DNA of 41,968 bases from Clostridia bacterium. Lineage in GTDB: Bacteria > Bacillota > DTU025. The notes below the pieces were generated by a model that did not search any database, was not told the DNA's origin, and was given only the letters and a program-made list of their open reading frames with translations. Shown piece by piece: positions 16,989 to 25,010 of the stretch; position 1 is the first letter of the stretch; every line of letters begins with the position of its first letter. The position numbers were made by a program, and so were the translations under genes. The DNA lies in assembly GCA_034926675.1 (NCBI GenBank), contig JAYFQW010000014.1, positions 1 through 41,968 on the forward strand, written 5' to 3'.

Positions 16989-17621
16989 GTGATGGATATT
17001 GGGGCAACTTGCGATGGCGAACTGATCCGCATCGTTCAGGCCACCGGGTCAGGTGACGCGTTCGAGCGGCTTCTTTCCAACTACTCCGGAGCGCTCTATA
17101 GGTGGACGGCGCCCTACAGGGGTTATGTCCACGACCGAGAAGAGCTGATGCAGGAGGCGCGGCTCGGGTTCCTTGCGGCTGTGCGTGGGTATGATCCGAC
17201 TAAGTCCAGCTTCTACTCTTTCGCACAGCTCTGTGTTGTACGAAGGCTGATGAGTGCGGCCAGATCGAGTGTACGCATGAAGGCCGCGGTTCGTGGATTC
17301 ACAATCCCCCTTCGCTACGGGGCTGACGGACAGGATGACAACAGAGATCCCATAGAGACGATCGCTGACACGACGGCGATCGATCCGGCCGAGTCCGTGG
17401 AGCGGCTTGAGGAGTGCCGAAGAATCTGGTCAGTAGCGAAGACAGCGCTTACCCCGCTTGAACTCGAAGCCATGTCGTGGATCGCCAATGGCCTATCGTA
17501 TCGCGAGGCCGCTGCTGCAATCGGCGTCACCGCCAAGGGGGTTGACAACGCTGTTGCAAGGGCGCGAAGGAAACTCCGCGAACTCCTTTCATTGGAACTC
17601 AAGAGGGATGGGATTGCCTGA
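16989..17621 (+). CDS. SigH-like sigma-70 family factor
   Basis: The product has about 210 residues with region 2 (LLSNYSGALYRWTAPYRGYVHDREELMQEA..., with GFLAAVRGYDPTKSSFYSFA for -10 melting and recognition) and region 4 with a helix-turn-helix (LSYREAAAAIGVTAKGVDNAVARARRKL) for -35 recognition. Length and layout match the SigH/SigF-type factors of Bacillota; SigH switches on early sporulation and stationary-phase genes. The promoter set here cannot be read from sequence. GTG 16989 and ATG 16992 are adjacent in-frame starts, behind a G-rich stretch ending near 16980. An extended -10 (TGCTATCAT, to 16938) may drive it. It lies directly after scfB, which raises the possibility of shared timing. 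Confidence 0.78.
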   Translation: MMDIGATCDGELIRIVQATGSGDAFERLLSNYSGALYRWTAPYRGYVHDREELMQEARLGFLAAVRGYDPTKSSFYSFAQLCVVRRLMSAARSSVRMKAAVRGFTIPLRYGADGQDDNRDPIETIADTTAIDPAESVERLEECRRIWSVAKTALTPLELEAMSWIANGLSYREAAAAIGVTAKGVDNAVARARRKLRELLSLELKRDGIA

Positions 17622-17650
17622 CGTAGAATCTAGTCCCTGGGTGATGGTGG

Positions 17651-20044
17651 ATGGGAGTAGCGCGCGATGCTCGTATTGGCGCAATTGTCGACAAACTGCG
17701 GTCGGCAGGCGGGAAAATCGACTTGGAGCAGGCTGCTTCGGAACACGGCGTCTGCTGCCGTACTATCGCACGTGATATCGCAAGGCTGCGGACGATGGGG
17801 TACGATATTGAGATCCGCGATGGGGTGATGCATTCCCGCGGTGGGCTTATGCCGCAGCTGCCGTCCTCTGTGATAGCAATGAGGCGCATGGCGGTCCTCG
17901 CATACCTTGTGGCCGGGCCTGCTGCGTTCACGGAGATTGTGGACCGTCTCTCCGATCCCATCCGGGGCTTTTCTGCGGATGAGCGGACAGTAAGGCGAGA
18001 CATGGACTACCTCTGCACGCAGGGCTTTGTGGAAGAGTGCGACAGTCGTGAAGAATCAGGATACCGTCTGAGCGGGGCCTTCATGCCCCGTTTTTCGCTC
18101 ACTTGTGATGAACTACTGTCGGTGCTCCATGCAGTGGAGGCAGCTCCGGAGGCGGTGGCGGAACCCGCTGCTGTGAGGTCAATCCGAGAGAAACTCTTAG
18201 CGGCAGTGGCGCCATCAGCGAGCCTTGCAAGGCTCGCCTGCCGCAGGCGGTACATGAAAGGCAGGACGGGGCGATTTGACCCTGAGATTCAGAACCTCGT
18301 CGACATGCTCGAGGTGGCCTCGCTCGAAGAGAGAGTGGTCAGGATCACATATCGTTCGCGCGACGTTCGGGGCAGGGCGCCTAACGGAGAGTCCTGCGAT
18401 AGCGGCGGATCCAGCGGAGTAAGGGACGTTGAACCACTAGGGCTTGTGTACTACTGGTTCCACGATGCCTGGTACCTCGTGGCTCAGTGCCGCCGTGCTG
18501 GAGAGATCCGTCATTTCCGCCTGGACCGCATCACCGGAGTGGTGGTGACCAACTCGCACTTCCAGTACCCCGACTCCTTCGATTTGGCGTCGCATGTGTC
18601 AGGGATGTGGGGAGTGTTCTCGGGGAAGTCCACCCGCGTAAGGGTTCGGTTCTTCAACGAGATGAACGTGTTCGCGCGGCTTCAGGCTGAGGCAGGCGAT
18701 AGACCATCGTGCCTTCTCACGCCCTGCGATGACGGCACAACAGAGCTTTCGGATACGGTGGCGGGTCTCTCAGAGTTCCGGACGTGGCTACGGTCGTTCG
18801 GCTCTTCTGCACAGGTGATCGAGCCGAAGGAGTTGGCTCAAGAACTGGTGGACAGCGCCATCGTGATGCGACGCATCTATGCAGCCTCCCCATGCGATCC
18901 AGGCGAGGGCTCGCGCCGCCCTCCGATTGCGCCATCGTCGCTGTCGCCTTCGCCCCCCGCTGTTTCGGCTACTGCTGGAGCTTCCGCTGCTCTGAGAGTC
19001 CCTTCGCGTGCGGAGATGACCGAGGCGATGTACTTGAGGTTGATTCAGATAGTCAACAGGCTTCGCTCCACACCAGAAGGCATGACAGTCACTGAACTGG
19101 CGGATGAGTGTGGGGCCACTCCGGAGATGGTGGCAGCAGATCTTGAACTGCTTCTATCCCACGGCCGCGTTCCACTGGCGTGCAGTGCTGACGATCCAGA
19201 TACTGGCTGCGATGGGGAGCAGAAACCTGAAGACGAGATCTGGATGCTGTCATCGTCGGACTTCTCCTTTCCCATCACCTCGCTCAGCCGCCACGAAACC
19301 AGCACCATCCTCCGAATTCTGGATCGCCTTCCCGCGGGCGCGGACGTGGCGGGTGCGCGTGACAAGGTGGAGGCTGGTCTCACAGCGGTTCATTCATCGG
19401 ACGAAGTCATGCGCGCTATCGGGCGACGGGTGGTCAAAGCGGGGCGAATCATGTATGGTCCGGGGCAGGAGGAACAGAAAGTGGATGCTCTGGGCAAGTA
19501 CGTGGCCGGAAACGCTGCGATAAGAGTTGAATACGTGGGCGCGTCTGGAGCGCAGTCTGAAAGAGACACTTGCGCAGTTGCCTTGGTGTACGACTGGCGA
19601 ACCTGTGCGTGGTACCTCTACGGCTTCAGTGGTTCCGAGCAGTTCAGGCATTTCAAGGTGTCGAGAATCCGTAACTGCCGGCTGTCGTCGATTCGTATCG
19701 CCCCCCCGTCTGACGATGACGTTGATGCGCACGTTAAGAGCTGTTGGGGAGTGGAATGCTCATCGGAACCGGTGGATGTGGCAGTGCGTTTCTCGAACGA
19801 CTTCAACGTAATAAGCCGCATGCGGTCCGACACTGCCGACAGGGCATCAGCCACGTACTTGGAACTTCCTGACGGCTCAGTAATATACCGCGACACCATG
19901 CCAGGATGCAACGAGTTCCGAGCCTGGCTTGCTACGTTCGGTGAATCAGCCGAGGCGCTGGCCCCGGGCGAGCTTAGGGCCAGTATGGCTGCTGGAGTGG
20001 AGAGGGTGCTCGCCAGGTACGGCATCGATATCGCTGGCGTCTGA
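17651..20044 (+). CDS. fused double HTH-WYL transcription regulator
   Basis: The 797-residue product contains two complete regulator modules in tandem. Module 1 has an HTH at about 1-55 (EHGVCCRTIARDIARL), a second winged helix at about 75-135 (ADERTVRRDMDYL) and a WYL domain centred on FHDAWYLVAQC (about 268-278), with RHFRLDRI after it and a WCX-type tail. After a Pro/Ser/Ala linker (about 415-450), module 2 repeats HTH (about 456-510, MTVTELADECGATPEMVAADLELL), WYL (YDWRTCAWYLYGF, about 646-658, and RHFKVSRI) and a WCX tail. The layout is like the fused PafBC regulators that control DNA-damage genes in actinobacteria and the WYL regulators that sit next to defence loci. The ligand is unknown; nucleic acid or nucleotide sensing is typical of the fold. 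It is followed by the SbcD/YhaN-like pair. Confidence 0.85.
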   Translation: MGVARDARIGAIVDKLRSAGGKIDLEQAASEHGVCCRTIARDIARLRTMGYDIEIRDGVMHSRGGLMPQLPSSVIAMRRMAVLAYLVAGPAAFTEIVDRLSDPIRGFSADERTVRRDMDYLCTQGFVEECDSREESGYRLSGAFMPRFSLTCDELLSVLHAVEAAPEAVAEPAAVRSIREKLLAAVAPSASLARLACRRRYMKGRTGRFDPEIQNLVDMLEVASLEERVVRITYRSRDVRGRAPNGESCDSGGSSGVRDVEPLGLVYYWFHDAWYLVAQCRRAGEIRHFRLDRITGVVVTNSHFQYPDSFDLASHVSGMWGVFSGKSTRVRVRFFNEMNVFARLQAEAGDRPSCLLTPCDDGTTELSDTVAGLSEFRTWLRSFGSSAQVIEPKELAQELVDSAIVMRRIYAASPCDPGEGSRRPPIAPSSLSPSPPAVSATAGASAALRVPSRAEMTEAMYLRLIQIVNRLRSTPEGMTVTELADECGATPEMVAADLELLLSHGRVPLACSADDPDTGCDGEQKPEDEIWMLSSSDFSFPITSLSRHETSTILRILDRLPAGADVAGARDKVEAGLTAVHSSDEVMRAIGRRVVKAGRIMYGPGQEEQKVDALGKYVAGNAAIRVEYVGASGAQSERDTCAVALVYDWRTCAWYLYGFSGSEQFRHFKVSRIRNCRLSSIRIAPPSDDDVDAHVKSCWGVECSSEPVDVAVRFSNDFNVISRMRSDTADRASATYLELPDGSVIYRDTMPGCNEFRAWLATFGESAEALAPGELRASMAAGVERVLARYGIDIAGV

Positions 20045-20212
20045 GGGAGGAATCAGCCGTCAAAGGTAGAATATCGCAGTAGTAGGGCGATGGGCGGCAT
20101 TGATGGCCGCTCATCGTGCGTTATTCGGCAATATCGTCGAATATCGCCAATGGACGAAGCAAATCGGGACGGAACGAGAGACTCGCTCGCCGCCTGGAAT
20201 GGGGGGAATGGC
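20045..20212 (+). promoter_or_regulatory. repeat-bearing control region before the SbcD-like gene
   Basis: The motif AATATCG occurs three times in the same orientation, at 20070-20076, 20130-20136 and 20140-20146. Starts are 60 and 10 bp apart, so the copies fall on nearly the same face of the helix. The last two form an imperfect palindrome with their flanks (GGCAATATCG / GAATATCGCC). The first overlaps a -10-like TAGAAT (20067-20072); the same hexamer occurs before the WYL gene (17624-17629). This may be an operator for the neighbouring WYL regulator, which is an inference from position. Confidence 0.35.
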
Positions 20213-21373
20213 TTGGATCCCATCAGGCTTCTGCATACTGCCGATTTGCATCTGGATCATGTTCTCACCGACTACGGGCGCTCTGCGCGCGCTGTGCGCC
20301 GGGCCGATCTCATCGCGACCTTCAACTTCCTGGTGGATGAGGCCATTCGCTCTGATGTGAAGGTATTGCTCGTGGCAGGAGACCTAATATGCGCGGCGTC
20401 CGCCGCGGAGTCTACTGTACGGACTGTTAGAGAGGGGTTCGCGCGACTTGGACGGGCCTTGGTGCAGGTGGCGGTGGCGCCCGGTGAATCGGAAGAGCAC
20501 GGAGACCTCGCGCTCCTGCGCGAAGCGTGCCGACCGGACAATGTGCATCTATTCATGGGTGAGGAATGGTCCAGGTTCTCCCCAATACAGGGGGTTACAA
20601 TCTGGGGATTGCGCACTGCCAACAGAAACTCAGATATCCCTGTGCTCAGGAGCCTGATAGTGGAGGAATCTGGGCGGCACATTGGACTGATGCATGCCAC
20701 CTACGCCGACACTCCCGGAGAGCCCATATCATCGATCACCCGTGATGACCTGGCTGCTGCCGGTCTTGACTACCTGGCGCTCGGGCATCACCACAACAGG
20801 CTCAACTGCTCTGTAGGACGTGCGCAGTGCTGGTACCCAGGCTCGCCTGCGCACATCGGCTACGAAACCAGGGGAGAAAGGCATTGCCTCATCGTCACCA
20901 TGCGTGACGATGGTGTCCGGGTGAGTCCATTGAAGGTTCCGAGCAGGGCGCAGAGAGTGGTTCACATGGATGTGACCGGCAAGACCCCTGACCAGATGCG
21001 CAAAAGGCTGGAGGAACTTGCGGACCCGGACCTATGCTTGAATCTGGAACTGCAGGGCCGACTTGAGTTTGAGCAGACCGCTTGCCTCGCGTGCCTTGAA
21101 GCCGAGTTCGCCCCCAGGTTCCTTGACCTGAATGTGAACGATGACACTGTGCCGTCCCGATCCGCCAGGCCGTCTGATTCTGTACAAGGTGATGATCTTG
21201 AACAGGCACTCATACGAAGGGCTGCCGGAGTGCTACGGCGCGCCTCGGTGGCCGGACACGACAGGGCTGGGGGGGAGTCTGCTCCCATCGGAGGACGAGT
21301 CCTGTCGCGTGGCCTGAAGCTTTGCCTTCGCGCTTTGAGGGAGGCGCCTGCCAGTGAGAATCGAGAGACTTAA
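20213..21373 (+). CDS. SbcD/YhaO-like phosphoesterase with a degenerate active site
   Basis: The product of about 386 residues has the calcineurin-like fold order of SbcD/Mre11/YhaO: HTADLHLD (8-15), LLVAGDL (about 52-58), a third motif, MHATY (about 160), then GHHH (191-194) with YPGS after it. The third motif, normally GNHD or GNHE, reads PGESEEHGD (about 90-98). The Asn that binds both metals and the His acid are therefore missing at that place. In family enzymes this abolishes or strongly lowers nuclease activity. TTG at 20213 has GGGGGG 6 nt upstream and starts the protein five residues before motif I; ATG 20150 and an upstream start at 20090 are in-frame alternatives. It overlaps the next gene by 20 nt, so the pair is probably a complex. 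Confidence 0.75.
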   Translation: MDPIRLLHTADLHLDHVLTDYGRSARAVRRADLIATFNFLVDEAIRSDVKVLLVAGDLICAASAAESTVRTVREGFARLGRALVQVAVAPGESEEHGDLALLREACRPDNVHLFMGEEWSRFSPIQGVTIWGLRTANRNSDIPVLRSLIVEESGRHIGLMHATYADTPGEPISSITRDDLAAAGLDYLALGHHHNRLNCSVGRAQCWYPGSPAHIGYETRGERHCLIVTMRDDGVRVSPLKVPSRAQRVVHMDVTGKTPDQMRKRLEELADPDLCLNLELQGRLEFEQTACLACLEAEFAPRFLDLNVNDDTVPSRSARPSDSVQGDDLEQALIRRAAGVLRRASVAGHDRAGGESAPIGGRVLSRGLKLCLRALREAPASENRET

Positions 21374-23603
21374 GGTATCTGAACGACGCAGGGGATCAAC
21401 ACACGATATCGAGCTGGCGCCTGATCTCACCATCATCGGATCGGACGATCCAGGGTTTTGCGATGCTCTGACGAATGCAGTGTCGGCCCTGGGCGATAGC
21501 GGATCGGCTGAGGTTGTCGCGCTTGACCCTGAGGATCTCGACTGTGCGACTGCTGGGAATGCCCGGGGAGTGTGCATCGGAAGCGTTGCCCTATCCCAGG
21601 TGCTGCCTGAGGAAGGTCCCAGGCTGGAATCTGCCTTCAGATGCCTGCGGGGAATGGCGAATGAGGGTGGATCGGCGACACGGGAGGCTCTAGATGAATC
21701 GGTCGAAGAGGTCTTCCGTGCCAGGGCGCGCAGGTCGAAGCTGGAGTCCAGGCTATCCTGGATTGTGGAGCGGGCAGCATTTCTGGATTCTCGGATCTCA
21801 GCCATTGATTCCATTCTGAGGGCATCGGCAGAGAGAATGGAGATCGATGGCTACATCGCACGGCTGAAAGCTGAGCGTGATGACTTGCAGATTCGCCTTG
21901 GAGAGGCAAGGTCCGCCAGAAAGGCGGCTGCTGAGGCTGCTTGGAGACTAGCAGGCCTGCCAGGCGCCGGCGCAGGGTTTGACGGTGCGAGCGCAAACGA
22001 GGTGCAATCACTCGACAGCACGTTGAAAGACCTTGAGCAGCAAGCGGTGAGAGCAGAGGCGGAGCAGTCCACCATCTCCAGCCGATTCGTGCGTCTTCGC
22101 GGGGAGCTGTCGTCGATCGAACGAAGCCTGGCCCGAGCTGCCGACGATAGACTCGAACGAGAGGTGCGCTCTCTTTCCGCCGTATGTGAGGAAAAGGAGA
22201 AGGGACTGGCGCGCATATCGGAGGATCTCGAGCGAATGAGGAGGATCCCATCGCGAATCACCATTTCCCGCTGGCTTTCCGTTGGCGGATCCGGCGTAGC
22301 CTTCGTATCGCTGATAGGCCTCCTCGCGTGTGGGACCAAGATGACGTTCCTCCGTTCGTTCCCCGGCGTGCCTGCTCTCCTGATCTCCCTGGCCTTGGGC
22401 ATCCTCGCAGCAGGATACGGCCTGGCAGAGGCGATGGAGCTGGATTCCCGCGGTTGCGCTCAGGCTCGTCTGCAAACTGAGAGGGAGACCCTAGAGCGGC
22501 AACTTGCGTGGAATCGCCAGCAGTTGTCGGCGGCGCTCGGCGGAAAGAGCCTCGAAGACCACATGGCGATCGCCGAGAACAGGCGATTCCTCGAGGCCGG
22601 GCGCGATATCCTCATGGGGGAACTCGAGGAGACCGGTGCGCAGCTGGCGCAGGTGCGGAACGAAGCGGACTTGATCAGGATGAGGACTTGCCGTGTTAAG
22701 GAACGGACCTGGGAACTCGTTCGGGCAGCTGGATTCGGATCCGTGCAGAAGTTCATCGAGGGATACCAGCGGTTTGCTCGAGAGGATGCCCAGTATCGGC
22801 AGGCTGCACGACGACTTGAGGAGGCATTGGCAGGACGGACTGAGGCAGGCGCCGAGCGAGAGGCGGAGTTATCTATCGAAGAGATCGCCGTGTCGGAGGC
22901 TGCTCGCGACTCATTGGCGGATCCCAAGAACGAGGGCAGGTCCCGAGAGCTCTCCGAGGAGTATGCGCTCAAGATGGCTGAGGTGGAGGAGCTCGGGAGG
23001 GAGGCCGCAGCCGATCAGGCTGAGCTGTCTATGATACGTGCTGAGCTTGAATCCACCGACCTATGGGAGCTGGCGTCGGCTGCGGCTGAGATGGCAAGTA
23101 ACGACGCGAGGAGACATGCGGACATGCCTGCCATGGCAATGGCCGAACTGCTCCTTGGAGAGCTCATAGAGGAGCGGGCGAAGTGCGGCGGGGCTGAGGT
23201 GGCGAAGCAGACGGCGGCGCTTGTAGAACTGCTGACCGGAGCGCAGGACCCGCACGTGACTTGGGAGATAGCATGTCCCGTCGGAGACGCGAGTGAAAGG
23301 CATGAGGTCGTGTTCTCTCTAGACGCTGGCCCAGGAGAGGAGCGGAACGCACACATGCCCCAGAGGCGCCCAGAGGAGGCTCTCGCCTTTGCGCTGGCCG
23401 TGCGTGGGCGCGGGTGTAATGGCCAGGTTCCGCTTGCGTTGATATTCACACCCCACTCACATGAGTATGCTGGGTTGCTATTGGCTCTGACACGTTTGGC
23501 CAGCGTCAGGCAGGTGATATGGCTCGCTGGCGTTCTCCCCTGCCAGGCTGCGACAGGCGGACTTGGCCCGGATTCATATGGCGCCACAGTGCGCGTTCTA
23601 TGA
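21354..23603 (+). CDS. YhaN/SbcC-like coiled-coil membrane protein lacking Walker motifs
   Basis: The 749-residue product begins MRIERLKVSERRRGS...IELAPDLTIIGS, in register with the N-terminus of YhaN and other Rad50-like ATPases. Where the P-loop (GPNEAGKST) should be, it reads GSDDPGFCDAL (29-39), without Lys or Ser/Thr. Two long coiled-coil segments (about 105-300 and 365-600) flank two hydrophobic segments (about 305-325 and 337-360), the hairpin membrane anchor typical of YhaN. The C-terminal lobe keeps a helix like RPEEALAFALAVRG, but the Walker B position reads PLALIFTPHSHEY, without the Asp-Glu pair. ATP hydrolysis is therefore unlikely. GTG 21354 has GGGAGG 9 nt upstream and lies inside the SbcD-like gene. 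The role is unknown; a structural, membrane-tethered partner of the upstream protein is the best guess. Confidence 0.7.
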   Translation: MRIERLKVSERRRGSTHDIELAPDLTIIGSDDPGFCDALTNAVSALGDSGSAEVVALDPEDLDCATAGNARGVCIGSVALSQVLPEEGPRLESAFRCLRGMANEGGSATREALDESVEEVFRARARRSKLESRLSWIVERAAFLDSRISAIDSILRASAERMEIDGYIARLKAERDDLQIRLGEARSARKAAAEAAWRLAGLPGAGAGFDGASANEVQSLDSTLKDLEQQAVRAEAEQSTISSRFVRLRGELSSIERSLARAADDRLEREVRSLSAVCEEKEKGLARISEDLERMRRIPSRITISRWLSVGGSGVAFVSLIGLLACGTKMTFLRSFPGVPALLISLALGILAAGYGLAEAMELDSRGCAQARLQTERETLERQLAWNRQQLSAALGGKSLEDHMAIAENRRFLEAGRDILMGELEETGAQLAQVRNEADLIRMRTCRVKERTWELVRAAGFGSVQKFIEGYQRFAREDAQYRQAARRLEEALAGRTEAGAEREAELSIEEIAVSEAARDSLADPKNEGRSRELSEEYALKMAEVEELGREAAADQAELSMIRAELESTDLWELASAAAEMASNDARRHADMPAMAMAELLLGELIEERAKCGGAEVAKQTAALVELLTGAQDPHVTWEIACPVGDASERHEVVFSLDAGPGEERNAHMPQRRPEEALAFALAVRGRGCNGQVPLALIFTPHSHEYAGLLLALTRLASVRQVIWLAGVLPCQAATGGLGPDSYGATVRVL

Positions 23604-23681
23604 CTATTCGCAGGAAATCGGCGTCAGGTGTTGAACTTAACATGAAAGCTTTACCATCACTGGTTTCGGGGAGGGTGGTCA

Positions 23682-24929
23682 GTGAAGTACGTCAACGGCT
23701 ACACATGCGTATCGTGTGGCGCTTCCTATTGTGCACTTCCGCTTTCCTACACCTGCCCTGCCTGCGGCGGCATTCTGGACGTCGGATACTCTTATGAATC
23801 AATCAACGGCGATTCGCTTCGGGATTCACTGCGCGCAAGTGCTGATCGCTCCATATGGAGGTATGAGGATCTACTTCCGGTTGATCCCGGAGGGCCCAGG
23901 CCTGGGCTGCGCGTGGGCGGAACTCCCCTATACCATAGCGCGCGCCTTGGAGCTGAACTGGGAATGGATATGGTCTTGGTGAAGGATGATGGGCTCAACC
24001 CGACTGCTTCGCTCAAGGACCGAGCTTCCGCAGTAGCGGTGGCCAAGGCGCTTGAGGCTCACGCCTCCACTATCAGCTGCTCATCAACGGGAAACGCCGC
24101 ATCCTCCTGCGCCGGCTGCGCAGCTTCGATTGGCTTGCGGGCAGTGATATTTGTCCCGGAACGAGCGCCGTCTGGAAAGCTCGCTCAGCTTCTGATTTTC
24201 GGGGCGGTGGTAGTGAAGGTGAAGGGCGACTACCGTGACGCCTTCAATCTATCAGCGGAGGCGATCCGAACCTACGGATGGTACAACCGGAACGCCGCCA
24301 TCAATCCATACATGGTGGAAGGCAAGAAGACGGTGTCCTACGAGATCTGTGAGGATCTGGGATTCGAGGTTCCGGATTGGGTCGTGGTGTCGGTGGGAGA
24401 CGGATGCACAATTGCAGGAGTATGGAAAGGCTTCCGAGAATTCTACGCTATCGGTGCAATTTCACGTACGCCGCGAATTCTCGGGGTTCAATCGGAAGGG
24501 TCCAATCCGATAAGCACTTCGTTTCGAACTGGTCTTCCTCTGCAGCCCGGGCGGGAGGACACTCTTGCAGATTCAATCGCTGTCGGCGTTCCTCGAAACC
24601 CCGTTAAGGCTCTCCGGGCGATAAGAGAGTCTGGTGGAACCATGATCGACGTTTCTGATGATGAGATACTCGCAGCCATGCGGGTGCTGGGGAGAACTAC
24701 CGGCGTATATGGTGAGCCGGCCGGAGCGGCAGGGCTCGCCGGGCTCATGAGAGCAGTTCGGACCGGGGTTGTGGGCAGGTCGGAGCGAGTGTGCGTAATT
24801 GTGACTGGCAACGGGCTTAAGGACATATCCTCCGGCGCCCGCGCGACGGGTGAGCCGATCAGCATCCCTCCAGATATGCGGGTCCTCGAGGGAGAACTCT
24901 CAAGGGTCGCGCCGGCTCTTCTGCCATAG
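23682..24929 (+). CDS. threonine synthase-like PLP enzyme
   Basis: The 415-residue product has an N-terminal zinc ribbon (Cys9, Cys12, Cys25, Cys28) and a fold-type II PLP domain. The PLP lysine is in NPTASLKDR (Lys112), phosphate-binding residues are in SSTGNAASS, and a C-terminal VTGNGLKD completes the threonine synthase pattern. Classical ThrC has NPTGSFKDR; the ASLKDR variant and the position at the head of a purine-catabolism operon suggest another amino-acid lyase or synthase reaction. In E. coli the equivalent cluster has YgeX, a fold-type II diaminopropionate ammonia-lyase. Biosynthetic threonine synthase remains possible: no other thr genes are visible here. GTG at 23682 follows GGGGAGG. 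Confidence 0.7.
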   Translation: MKYVNGYTCVSCGASYCALPLSYTCPACGGILDVGYSYESINGDSLRDSLRASADRSIWRYEDLLPVDPGGPRPGLRVGGTPLYHSARLGAELGMDMVLVKDDGLNPTASLKDRASAVAVAKALEAHASTISCSSTGNAASSCAGCAASIGLRAVIFVPERAPSGKLAQLLIFGAVVVKVKGDYRDAFNLSAEAIRTYGWYNRNAAINPYMVEGKKTVSYEICEDLGFEVPDWVVVSVGDGCTIAGVWKGFREFYAIGAISRTPRILGVQSEGSNPISTSFRTGLPLQPGREDTLADSIAVGVPRNPVKALRAIRESGGTMIDVSDDEILAAMRVLGRTTGVYGEPAGAAGLAGLMRAVRTGVVGRSERVCVIVTGNGLKDISSGARATGEPISIPPDMRVLEGELSRVAPALLP

Positions 24930-25010
24930 GCGCGGCCGAGCACCATATTCACAAGACTACAACGGGTTTCGCCCAGAGGCAGCGGCGAACCGCTTTCCGA
25001 GGTGTGGCGC

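Noticed and set aside
20213-23603. Ordinary sbcCD repair genes
   Set aside because: Gene order and folds fit SbcD/SbcC, but missing GNHD, Walker A and Walker B motifs and the two membrane segments make a standard call misleading; YhaO/YhaN-like is closer.
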